DNA from: UBA4416 sp964543545
Lineage (GTDB): Bacteria; Bacteroidota; Bacteroidia; B-17B0; Aurantibacillaceae
Direction: 5' to 3'
Length of the DNA: 64,000 nt
Assembly (NCBI GenBank): GCA_964543545.1
Contig: CAZIYT010000001.1
Location: forward strand, 372,001 to 436,000
In this document: in pieces, positions 17,072 through 23,843 of the stretch
Position numbering within the stretch: position 1 is the first letter of the stretch
Layout: each line of letters begins with the position of its first letter
Made by a program: the position numbers and the translations under genes
Notes under the pieces: model-generated
Databases searched by the model: none
Told to the model about the DNA's origin: nothing
The model's input: only the letters and a program-made list of their open reading frames with translations

Positions 17072-17890
17072 ATGAATATTTTAGGAAACAACTCCAGCAA
17101 ACTCAATGAAGTCATCTTTGAGAACAGGAACAAGGCTTATGGAGCCTACGCGATCAGGGAAGCTTACAGCGATTCCCTTACAAAATCTATCTTATGCCTG
17201 AGCGGGCTCGTCATTTTACTTTTCGGATCCGTTTTTGCCTACAACAAAATCAACGCCCTTCCGACCGATGAGAAAGGAATCGTATTCGACGATTCCAACA
17301 TCAAGCCTCTCGTGTATGAAACGACAGTGGAAATGAAGCCTCTTGACCTGCCTGTGGAAAAACCGGCAGTGGCTGCCACCGCACCTGCAGGCGGAATGCC
17401 GCTGCGCATTGTAGACAATGAGGTACTCACCAACACCACAACCGTAAATATGAACAACCCGGTGAGTGGTGTCGGTTCTGCCACCGCAACCGGTGTTGCA
17501 CCGGTAGGTCCAGAAACCTCTACGGTAACGACTACAGCTACTGTTGCCGGCACTACGGCTACTACTTCTACCGAGGCGGTGGTATTTGCGGAAGAGATGC
17601 CGGAGTTTGAAGGTGGCAACACCGGGCTCATGCAGTATGTATCCCGTAATGTTGTCTATCCTCAATTAGCCAAAGAGGCCGGCGTACAGGGCATCGTGTA
17701 TGTATCTTTCGTAGTGAGTGAAACCGGTAAAGTAGAAGGAGCAAAAGTGCTGAAAGGCATTGGCCTCGGCTGTGATGAAGAAGTGTTACGTGTGATCAAT
17801 AAAATGCCGCAATGGAAAAAACCCGGAAAGAATGCCGGACATGCAGTAAAAGTAAGGTTCAATATTCCTGTTTCCTTTAAACTCCATTAA
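17072..17890 (+). CDS. Energy transducer TonB-family protein
   Basis: 272 residues from the ATG at 17072; an in-frame TTG at 17042 would add 10 residues but is less likely. Cytoplasmic start with NEVIFENRNKAYGAYAIREA, the signature opening of Bacteroidota TonB-like proteins, then a membrane helix (ILCLSGLVILLFGSVFAY). A Thr/Val/Ala-rich periplasmic spacer covers about 100-175. The C-terminal TonB domain has MPEFEGGNTGLMQYVSRNVV, YPQLAKEAGVQGIVYVSFVV and NKMPQWKKPGKNAGHAVKV. It would transmit proton-motive force to outer-membrane receptors; no ExbB/ExbD is adjacent, but an ExbBD operon is present at 42.0-43.2 kb. Confidence 0.93.
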   Translation: MNILGNNSSKLNEVIFENRNKAYGAYAIREAYSDSLTKSILCLSGLVILLFGSVFAYNKINALPTDEKGIVFDDSNIKPLVYETTVEMKPLDLPVEKPAVAATAPAGGMPLRIVDNEVLTNTTTVNMNNPVSGVGSATATGVAPVGPETSTVTTTATVAGTTATTSTEAVVFAEEMPEFEGGNTGLMQYVSRNVVYPQLAKEAGVQGIVYVSFVVSETGKVEGAKVLKGIGLGCDEEVLRVINKMPQWKKPGKNAGHAVKVRFNIPVSFKLH

Positions 17891-17911
17891 GCACGGGAAC
17901 TCTCTCAAACA

Positions 17912-17947
17912 AAAACGCTCCGGCAAAATTTACCGGAGCGTTTTTTT
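17912..17947. terminator. Bidirectional terminator hairpin
   Basis: AACGCTCCGG, loop, CCGGAGCGTT followed by seven T on the plus strand and preceded by an A-run, so it can serve both the TonB gene and the convergent lipoprotein gene that ends at 17961. Confidence 0.85.
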
Positions 17948-17960
17948 ATGATCATGAAGC

Positions 17961-18485
17961 TTATGCTTCGGGTTTTTTCTTTTCTACGATCTGTTTTGCA
18001 GAATCGAGCATTTTCTGAACCGCTTCCTTGCTCAGGGGTTCTCCGTCGGCCGGAACGATGTCTTCAAACACATAGGTATTACCGGCTGCTTTCTGGATCA
18101 TATAGAAATGGTATTCCGGTTTGGTGATCTCGCTCTCCCACATGATCGTCAGCGGTTCCTCTACAAGGTAGGATTTGAAAATATTGACATCATTGGATTT
18201 GATGTCGCTTTTCCTTAATTCAATATCACCCGGATCCTCTGTGATCGAAAGCCTGAAGTTTTTTCCGACTTTCACTTCCAGGGCACCCCAGCTCTGCTCT
18301 GTTACTTCCAGCTTGGCAGCTGTGGTATCAGGTACGAAGATCGAAAACTGCTTGCCATATTTGCTCAGATCTAAAGCAACCATTCCTGCAGGTGCCTGTA
18401 TGTCTTCTTTAGTTTCTTTATTTCCGCATGAAGCGAATACAACCGATAAGGTGAGAGCCGATAAAAGCGTAATGAGTTTTTTCAT
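17961..18485 (-). CDS. Lipoprotein of unknown function
   Basis: 174 residues from the ATG at 18485 (MKKLITLLSALTLSVVFASC), chosen because it gives a canonical signal peptide and lipobox Val-Phe-Ala-Ser-Cys; an upstream in-frame start adds eight residues before it. After a short linker (GNKETKEDIQAP) comes a domain of about 140 residues with mixed strands and helices and no Cys: MVALDLSKYGKQFSIFVPDT, then ITMWESEI-like strand and a C-terminal helix AVQKMLDSAKQIVEKKKPEA. Function unknown. A reverse-strand TATATTTG element (18507-18514) lies 22 bases before the start, a good -7 match without a clear -33. Confidence 0.87.
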   Translation of the reverse strand: MKKLITLLSALTLSVVFASCGNKETKEDIQAPAGMVALDLSKYGKQFSIFVPDTTAAKLEVTEQSWGALEVKVGKNFRLSITEDPGDIELRKSDIKSNDVNIFKSYLVEEPLTIMWESEITKPEYHFYMIQKAAGNTYVFEDIVPADGEPLSKEAVQKMLDSAKQIVEKKKPEA

Positions 18486-18540
18486 GTTTTCTGTTTTAGT
18501 GATAAACAAATATAAGGCAAAGTGCTGTTTTAAAAAAAAT

Positions 18541-18569
18541 AAATGCCACTATTTGAGTAGTGGCATTTA
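18541..18569. terminator. Hairpin downstream of the Lys/Ala-rich gene
   Basis: AAATGCCACTA, loop TTTGAG, TAGTGGCATTT: a perfect 11-bp stem. It lies between the lipoprotein gene start and a stronger terminator at 18601. It may be a second-stage terminator or a leader structure for the lipoprotein gene. Confidence 0.55.
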
Positions 18570-18600
18570 TCTTCTGTCTAACAGAAAGGTCTGTAAACAA

Positions 18601-18627
18601 AAAAGCCCCGCTGTTGCGGGGCTTTTT
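18601..18627 (-). terminator. Rho-independent terminator of the Lys/Ala-rich gene
   Basis: AAAGCCCCGC/GCGGGGCTTT stem with a 4-base loop, with T-runs available on both strands; it lies immediately after the minus-strand stop at 18629. Confidence 0.85.
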
Positions 18628-18628
18628 A

Positions 18629-18826
18629 TTACTTCTTAGCTGCTGCTTTTTTAGCTGCTTTTTTTGGAGCCGCTTTTTTAGCTGCTTTTTTAGGAGCTGC
18701 TTTTTTAACTGCTTTCTTAGCTGCTTTTTTAGGAGCTGCTTTTTTTGCTGCTTTTTTAGGAGCTGCTTTTTTCACTGCTTTTTTTGCTGCTGCTTTTTTA
18801 GGAGCTGCTTTTTTTGTTGTTGCCAT
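18629..18826 (-). CDS. Lys/Ala-rich histone H1-like protein
   Basis: 65 residues made almost only of Lys, Ala and Pro, with tandem units of the form KKAAPKKAAKK after MATT. It resembles the C-terminal tail of eukaryotic histone H1 and bacterial Hc1/AlgP-like proteins, so it should bind DNA or other polyanions nonspecifically and without a fixed fold. The coding sequence is a near-perfect repeat of GCTGCTTTTTTAGGAGC-type units on the plus strand, so copy number may vary between strains. A terminator follows directly and confirms a transcribed gene. Similar Lys/Ala segments occur in HemD, LigD and a DUF6496 protein in this window. Confidence 0.85.
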   Translation of the reverse strand: MATTKKAAPKKAAAKKAVKKAAPKKAAKKAAPKKAAKKAVKKAAPKKAAKKAAPKKAAKKAAAKK

Positions 18827-19142
18827 GGTTTTTTGTTTTTGAGATTTTTGTTACTACGAAGTAAATAAAATTATTAACGCTAACTAATTTTCAATCAGTT
18901 ATTTTATTAACACAAAATTGTTGAAATTGTTAATACTGTTTTGCGGTGCGCATACAGATTTCAGGGTATGGATTATGCGAACAATCATACAAGTGCGATG
19001 CTCTGAAAGCATTGAATTTACTATATATTCAGAGCATCATCAAAAAACATTTCAAAATAATTTATCTGATTCCGGGAAGTGAAAGAACTTTGTTGAGAGG
19101 AAAACGAATGTTCAAAACAGCAAAAAAATATTTCGAATGACG
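18827..19142. other. A+T-rich gap without a supported gene
   Basis: 316 bases between two minus-strand genes. The first 100 bases must hold the promoter of the Lys/Ala-rich gene, though I see no good TAnnTTTG match. A 64-codon plus-strand frame (18946-19140) has no recognisable content and runs to the edge of the next gene; I do not call it. Confidence 0.5.
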
Positions 19143-20777
19143 CTACTGAACAAGCCATTCATTTTCAATTTCCCATCCTGCGAGCAACTTTATGGCGGCA
19201 GAATTGATGAATATGATCTCCGGTTGCGTGCGCGAAAAATAATTTCCCGTGTCGAAAAGACCATTCTTATTGCTGTCTTCAATAGCCTCGATGTAATAAT
19301 TTCCGGGCAACAGGTTTTTATACACGATCAGCTTTTCGGCAGTAGAGGTGAGCGATAACTCAATCACGCGCCGGTCGATCACCTGGCCTTTATCATTTTT
19401 GAGCAGCACAATGTAGTTTTCTTTTTTCGGAAACATCAGCTTCATGCTGAGCCCGGCATAATCATCGGGGATCGTGGTCCGGAACTTATAACTCGTTGAA
19501 TCATTGAAGCGCTTATACTCATTGGTAAAGGCAGAGTCCAGTATCGATAAGGTATAACTGCTTTCGGGCCTGAATTCCGTTTGCAGGGTAAAAGACAATG
19601 CCGGCTCCGAATCTGCGATCAGCGTATAGGATTTCACAGCGGCGCGTGTCGTGTCTCTTTTTTCCATCAGAACGATGCTTTCTTTTTTAATCTGTTTGGA
19701 ATATACCGGGTAGTTGAGCTGAAACTCCGGAACCAGGAAATAAGGAATGCTTGCATTCTCCAGATTACTCTTTATAATATAGGAGGTTGCTTTTCTCGCA
19801 GAACCTCTTTCGGAGGTTTTTGCATTTTCGGCCGGGATACGTATATATAAGGTATCCGTTTTCCCGGAAGGATAAGAAATAAATGTGGTGAGTGTATCGA
19901 AGCGGTTAGCATAATATAAGCTCAGGGTATCACCCAGGCTGTTCCAGCGTGTGAGCACCAGTCCTTCCGCTTTCACCGTGGTGCCGCTTTGCGGCTTGTT
20001 GAAAGCAATGTTGGCTCTGCCCGGCTCTACCGAGAAATGGCGCTTGATAAAACTCTTGTAGGGAATTTCTTTAAACAGACGCATCCGGATCTCTGCCGTG
20101 TCTTTCGGGTCGGCGCTTTCAGGAACAAAAGCGATCTGCTCTTCCGAACCATCGTAAAGCAGGTTCTTATTCTGATCCTTGATCGCCACAATTTTAAATG
20201 CTTTATCCGGAAGGTAATTAAAGGCGAAGCGTCCCTGCTCATCCGTGCGGATCAGGTACAGGGGCTTCTCCTTATAGATGATGCTATCGGCGGAAGCGGC
20301 GGGATATAATCCCACAAGCACCTGGGTCGCTGCTTTTTTATCCATGGCGTTTTCAATGGCGCCTCTCAGCTTCAGGCTGTCGATGGTAGGACCTGTACTA
20401 AATACGTACTCGAAGTTGGGCAGGTTATTCGACTCCCGCAGATCGACGATGGCATTTCCGAAGGATAATTTATACGTCGTGTTCGGCAGGAGCGCTTCAT
20501 TGAATTTCACTTTTACCTTTTTGCCGCTCGCTTCGATCTCGGGAAACTGTTTGGTCTGAGGTGTGATCACGAACTGATTCATCACATCCTTTAAGGTGAT
20601 ATACTCATCAAAGGTAAGCTCAATGGTTTTCGGCTGCACATTGAGGCTGGCATTGGCGGGAACCGCTTTCAACAGCTTCGGTGCTTCGGTATCTTTTTTT
20701 CCTCCGGTGAGGGGGGTGATCTGTGCACAGCGAATGCACAGCAGAAGCATACATATATATAGGAGTAACTTTGGCAA
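19143..20777 (-). CDS. Lipoprotein with N-terminal Ig-like (SbsA/Big_5) domain
   Basis: 544 residues, TTG start at 20777; an ATG at 20750 would leave a very short signal. The lipobox is Leu-Cys-Ile-Arg-Cys. Next comes the segment ITPLTGGKKDTEAPKLLKAV, highly typical of this Bacteroidota family, and an SbsA-type Ig domain to about residue 125 (IELTFDEYITLKD, then NTTYKLSFGNAIVDL). The middle has a transthyretin-like strand set (YLIRTDEQGRFAFNYLPDKA, IKDQNKNLLYDGSEE), and the C-terminus repeats this type of motif (IEAIEDSNKNGLFDTGNYFS). It is probably surface- or periplasm-anchored. Role unknown. Confidence 0.9.
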   Translation of the reverse strand: MPKLLLYICMLLLCIRCAQITPLTGGKKDTEAPKLLKAVPANASLNVQPKTIELTFDEYITLKDVMNQFVITPQTKQFPEIEASGKKVKVKFNEALLPNTTYKLSFGNAIVDLRESNNLPNFEYVFSTGPTIDSLKLRGAIENAMDKKAATQVLVGLYPAASADSIIYKEKPLYLIRTDEQGRFAFNYLPDKAFKIVAIKDQNKNLLYDGSEEQIAFVPESADPKDTAEIRMRLFKEIPYKSFIKRHFSVEPGRANIAFNKPQSGTTVKAEGLVLTRWNSLGDTLSLYYANRFDTLTTFISYPSGKTDTLYIRIPAENAKTSERGSARKATSYIIKSNLENASIPYFLVPEFQLNYPVYSKQIKKESIVLMEKRDTTRAAVKSYTLIADSEPALSFTLQTEFRPESSYTLSILDSAFTNEYKRFNDSTSYKFRTTIPDDYAGLSMKLMFPKKENYIVLLKNDKGQVIDRRVIELSLTSTAEKLIVYKNLLPGNYYIEAIEDSNKNGLFDTGNYFSRTQPEIIFINSAAIKLLAGWEIENEWLVQ

Positions 20778-20944
20778 TTTTTCTTACAAAGAAAGTGATT
20801 TTTTGCAAGATTGCATTTTTTGATGCTCATAATAAATCTAAAAGCTTTTTTTGCGGATGTTTTCTAAACAGACACGACTACATTATGATACAGCTGCTGC
20901 AATTTTCAGCTCCCGCTTGTAGCATCGTTTTCCTGGTCGTTTTA

Positions 20945-21080
20945 TTTTTGGGCGCCCGGGAGGGCTCCATACTCATGCTGGCCCATCAAGCCGTTGGCTT
21001 GCTGTCCTGCTACAATCTTTTGTCGGACACTGAGCGAAGTCGAAGTGCGGCAAAAGGATTTTCGCTTCAATCCCTGGCGC
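20945..21080 (+). repeat. Interspersed hairpin repeat, copy C
   Basis: It opens TTTTGGGCGCCCGGGAGGGC and continues through GCTTGCTGTCCTGCTACAATC. The stem TCTTTTG/CAAAAGGA encloses the sequence TCGGACACTGAGCGAAGTCG. It ends TTTTCGCTTCAATCCCTGGC at 21080. It is the divergent subtype of the family (GCTACAATCTTTTG instead of GCCACTCGCTCTTT). It sits tail-to-tail with copy D, 45 bases apart, in the 585-base gap before the GbsR-type gene. Confidence 0.75.
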
Positions 21081-21125
21081 AGGGTATCCGTTGTTTCGCG
21101 GATTACTTTCGTTCCGGAGAATGAT

Positions 21126-21220
21126 GCGCCAGGGATGGAGCCATTTTGTCTGAGCTCCTTTATGAAGCGTCCGGCGGAATAAAGAGCGAGTGGCGACAGC
21201 CCGCCCGGGCGCCCGAATAA
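21126..21220 (-). repeat. Interspersed hairpin repeat, copy D (inverted)
   Basis: Read on the minus strand it opens with TTCGGGCGCCCGGGCGGGC, continues CTGTCGCCACTCGCTCTTT, has a short stem-loop, and then AAAGGAGCTCAGACAAAATG with the tail CCATCCCTGGCGC. It is very close to copy A. Together with copy C it forms a large imperfect inverted repeat covering most of 20945-21220. Confidence 0.75.
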
Positions 21221-21301
21221 AATCAGTAAAACGAACGTGAGGTAATATTGGGCTTTGTAATTCACTCTCGCAAATAGTTGGCAAAAAAATTCCAAAAAAA
21301 T

Positions 21302-21346
21302 AACTTTCAATATATTTTGAAAGTTGTGAAACAGTACTTACCTTTG
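21302..21346 (+). promoter_or_regulatory. Promoter and overlapping operator of the GbsR/MarR-type gene
   Basis: TTTG at 21316-21319, a 19-base spacer and TACCTTTG at 21339-21346 match the Bacteroidota promoter consensus exactly. A perfect palindrome AACTTTCAA-N6-TTGAAAGTT (21302-21325) covers the -33 element, followed by GTGAAAC. The start codon lies 17 bases after the -7 box. A repressor bound here would block its own promoter. The same TTTCAA-N6-TTGAAAGTT architecture recurs at 21887-21907. Confidence 0.75.
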
Positions 21347-21362
21347 ATCCGGAATAGAGATC

Positions 21363-21869
21363 ATGAAGTACAACGAAGCAAAAGATAAGTTTATACAGGC
21401 CTGGGGAACACTGGCCGGCAGCTGGGGGGTCAGCCGCTCCATGGCCCAGGTACATGCCTTATTGCTCATCAGTCCCGATTCGCTTTCTGCGGAAGAGGTG
21501 ATGGAAGATCTGAAAATTTCCCGCGGCAGCGCCAACATGAACCTGCGCGACCTCATCGACTGGGGCCTGGTATTTAAAGAGCTGGTTCCGGGCGAACGCA
21601 AGGAATTCTTCTATGCCGAAAAAGACATCTGGAAAGTTGCCAAGCAGATCATTAACGAGCGCCGCAAGCGCGAGATAGAGCCGATCCTGGCCCTGCTCGA
21701 AGAGCTGAAAAAAGTGGAAGGAAATAAAAGCGATAAAAAACACAAAGCCTTTATCGATACGGTGGGCAACCTGGAAAGTGTGGTGGATAAGGCCGATTTT
21801 GCGCTGACCCGTGCCATCAGGCTGGATGAGAATGCCCTGGTAGGTGTGTTATTCAAACTGTTCAAGTAA
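21363..21869 (+). CDS. GbsR/MarR-type transcriptional regulator
   Basis: 168 residues. A winged helix-turn-helix occupies about residues 20-85: GVSRSMAQVHALLLISPDSL, then SAEEVMEDLKISRGSANMNL as recognition helix and DWGLVFKELVPGERKEFFYA as the wing. The C-terminal half is helical, for dimerisation. GbsR-type proteins commonly repress osmoprotectant, transport or membrane genes. Here its own promoter overlaps a 24-base palindrome, and a matching palindrome lies just before the next gene, so autoregulation plus control of the downstream membrane-protein genes is likely (inference). The effector is unknown. Confidence 0.92.
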   Translation: MKYNEAKDKFIQAWGTLAGSWGVSRSMAQVHALLLISPDSLSAEEVMEDLKISRGSANMNLRDLIDWGLVFKELVPGERKEFFYAEKDIWKVAKQIINERRKREIEPILALLEELKKVEGNKSDKKHKAFIDTVGNLESVVDKADFALTRAIRLDENALVGVLFKLFK

Positions 21870-21886
21870 AAAAATTTACCTATATG

Positions 21887-21915
21887 TTTCAATAATAATT
21901 GAAAGTTTTGAAATA
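21887..21915 (+). promoter_or_regulatory. Second operator-like palindrome before the membrane-protein genes
   Basis: TTTCAA-N6-TTGAAA at 21887-21904, continuing GTTTTGAAAT, parallels the site upstream of the regulator (TTTCAA-N6-TTGAAAGTTGTGAAAC). The arms, the six-base A/T spacer and the extra TGAAA half-site on the right are shared. It is 29 bases from the start of the first membrane-protein gene. No good -7 box is seen between, so control may be of an overlapping weak promoter. Confidence 0.65.
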
Positions 21916-21932
21916 AAAAAAAGTGTAGACTC

Positions 21933-22295
21933 ATGTATCAAATCCTCGCCTATAGCATTTACCTCGGCCTTAGCCTCCTGACGGTGTTGGTAGTCGGCAG
22001 AAATCTGCACCGCAACGGCAAGGAATTTTTATTCGGCGAATGCCCCGATGAAGCCCTGAGCAACAGCACCAACAACCTGCTCTACATTGGCTATTGCCTC
22101 GTGAATACGGGCTTCGCCTTCTACTTTCTGAATGCCTCCGGTACGATCAACTCGTTTGCCCAGGTGCTTGAATTCATTGCTACTTCGGAAGGGATCATTT
22201 TTTTATCGCTGGGGGTCCTGCATATTTTAAACGTGATCTTCGCACCCCGGATCATCTCGTTCTTTTTAGCTAAAAAGCTGCAACAGCCAGATTAA
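21933..22295 (+). CDS. Small three-helix membrane protein (paralogue of the next gene)
   Basis: 120 residues with three predicted membrane helices: residues about 3-22, 48-68 and 85-108. Between the first two lies the motif GRNLHRNGKEFLFGECPDEA followed by LSNSTNNLLYIGY. The second membrane protein at 22386 shares the N-terminal helix, the (N/S)LHRNxKxFL element and the xSTNNL element, so the two are paralogues from a tandem duplication. I recognise no named family. It is the first gene after the regulator and has the operator-like palindrome directly upstream. Confidence 0.85.
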   Translation: MYQILAYSIYLGLSLLTVLVVGRNLHRNGKEFLFGECPDEALSNSTNNLLYIGYCLVNTGFAFYFLNASGTINSFAQVLEFIATSEGIIFLSLGVLHILNVIFAPRIISFFLAKKLQQPD

Positions 22296-22302
22296 TTTAT
22301 TC

Positions 22303-22330
22303 CCGCAGATCACGCAGATCGGCGCAGAAT
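22303..22330 (+). repeat. Short GCAGAT tandem motif
   Basis: CCCGCAGATCACGCAGATCG followed by GCGCAGAA: three imperfect 9-base units of CGCAGATyr type in the gap between the two membrane-protein genes. Similar CGCAGAT tandem strings occur between genes in many Bacteroidota genomes; a related GACGCAGATGG string is seen at 36562-36572. Confidence 0.4.
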
Positions 22331-22385
22331 CCAAAAATGAAAACGTATTTCTATTCCATTATTAATAAACTAAAAACAAGAAACC

Positions 22386-22805
22386 ATGAACTACAACATC
22401 ATCGCTTACTGCATCTATCTGCCAACAACCATCGCCTTATGCATCTGGATCGCCAAAAGCCTGCATCGCAACACCAAAGCCTTTCTCATTGAGCGCTTCC
22501 ATCACAACGAGTCTTTAGCTACCAGCACCAACAACCTCATCCAGACCGGATTTTACCTCATCGCCCTCGGCTTCTCCTTTATGAAAATGCGCGTCAACAA
22601 CGGGCATTACCACCAGGGACTGGGTCGCTACATCAACGATCCCTTGTCTTCCGCGCAGGAAACCATTGAAGAGCTTTCCCTGAAGATCGGTTCTTTCACG
22701 CTCATCCTCGGCCTGCTCCTGTTCCTTAACTTCTTTATTATGCTGATGATCCAAAAGCCGAAAAAACAATACACGCCCCTCAACATCAGCGAAGAGCATA
22801 AATAA
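22386..22805 (+). CDS. Small three-helix membrane protein (paralogue of the preceding gene)
   Basis: 139 residues. Helix 1 at about 5-23 (IIAYCIYLPTTIALCIWIA), the shared motif SLHRNTKAFLIERFHH and SLATSTNNLIQTGFYLIALG, then a longer loop than in its paralogue (MRVNNGHYHQGLGRYINDPL) and a third helix IGSFTLILGLLLFLNFFIML. The C-terminus is basic and polar. It is followed after 26 bases by the methyltransferase gene, so the two are probably in one transcript. Function unknown; conserved Thr-Asn-Asn between helices could be a protein-contact or ligand site. Confidence 0.85.
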   Translation: MNYNIIAYCIYLPTTIALCIWIAKSLHRNTKAFLIERFHHNESLATSTNNLIQTGFYLIALGFSFMKMRVNNGHYHQGLGRYINDPLSSAQETIEELSLKIGSFTLILGLLLFLNFFIMLMIQKPKKQYTPLNISEEHK

Positions 22806-22831
22806 ACCATTCCCAACATAAACCCTGTGTT

Positions 22832-23680
22832 ATGCCTGACACGATCCATAAAGAGCTCATCGACTTTTACGACGAAGCCACAGAAGATTACCTCTTCTGG
22901 AGTAAGAGCTATAACATGCATTTTGGTTATTACCGCCTGTTCCGTAATAATCCTTTCCGAAGGGACAGCATGCTCAATGAAATGAACGAACAGGTATACA
23001 GGCGCCTCCGCATTGGCAAAGGCCCTGCCCGCCTGGCAGACCTGGGCTGCGGGATGGGAGCCACAATGAAGCACGGCCTGAATTTTTTCCCGCATATCAG
23101 CATCACAGGGCTCACCTTATCCCAATTTCAATTTGAAGAAGGCAATAAATTATTAGAAGGATACAACGGCGCCATCCTCAAAGAAAACTACAATGCCGCG
23201 CCTTTCGCCGATGGCTATTTCGATGGCCTGATTGCCATAGAAAGCTTTTGCCACTCCGGCCACAGCCTGAGAACCCTGACCGAAGCCTTCCGTCTTCTTG
23301 CCCCTAAAGGACGGATGGTGATTGCCGATGCTTTCCTGAAAAAACCGGTGGAGCAGCTTTCGGCAACTGCCGGCTTTGCCTACCGCAAATTGTGCGAAGG
23401 CTGGAAGCTGGACGGCCTTGGCGACATCCTCAGCACCAGGAAAAACCTGGAAGAGGCCGGCTTTAAGAACATTCTTATTGAGGATATTTCTTTCAGGGTA
23501 GCGCCATCCGTGATGCACGTGCCATTTGCGAGCCTGGGATTTATGCTTCGTAAAAAACTGAAGGGGGAAGCGATTCGTCCGCAAAGCCTGAACAACTTAA
23601 AAGGTTCTGTGTACGCCCTGCTCTCCGGCATGCACCTCCGGGCTTTCGGCTACTACATGATCAGCTGTGAAAAAAGTTAA
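22832..23680 (+). CDS. Class I SAM-dependent methyltransferase (Erg6/tocopherol MT-like)
   Basis: 282 residues. Motif I for S-adenosylmethionine is ARLADLGCGMGATMKHG near residues 68-84; the following ITGLTLSQFQFEEGNKLL is the acidic-loop/post-I region, and APFADGYFDGLIAIESFCHS contains motif II. The N-terminus (HKELIDFYDEATEDYLFWSK, with MHFGYY) is like sterol, tocopherol and phosphatidylethanolamine methyltransferases. A lipid or isoprenoid quinone-like substrate is therefore plausible, in keeping with the two membrane proteins encoded just upstream and the GbsR-type regulator; the actual substrate is unknown. Confidence 0.9.
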   Translation: MPDTIHKELIDFYDEATEDYLFWSKSYNMHFGYYRLFRNNPFRRDSMLNEMNEQVYRRLRIGKGPARLADLGCGMGATMKHGLNFFPHISITGLTLSQFQFEEGNKLLEGYNGAILKENYNAAPFADGYFDGLIAIESFCHSGHSLRTLTEAFRLLAPKGRMVIADAFLKKPVEQLSATAGFAYRKLCEGWKLDGLGDILSTRKNLEEAGFKNILIEDISFRVAPSVMHVPFASLGFMLRKKLKGEAIRPQSLNNLKGSVYALLSGMHLRAFGYYMISCEKS

Positions 23681-23843
23681 GCGTCTTGTTAAATAAGATT
23701 CCGTATTGTGTTAAGCGCAGGTGGTAAACTACCGGAATAATAAAGGATGGAAAGAGGTTCGGTAAACCGCCCATTTTTTCCGGAGGCGATTCCCTAAATT
23801 TAGTTTATCGCTTTTTCATACTAACCCTTAAACATTTTAATTT

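Noticed and set aside
18946..19140. 64-codon plus-strand frame in the A+T-rich gap
   Set aside because: No start context, no recognisable features and it abuts a convergent gene; chance frame in low-complexity sequence is more likely.
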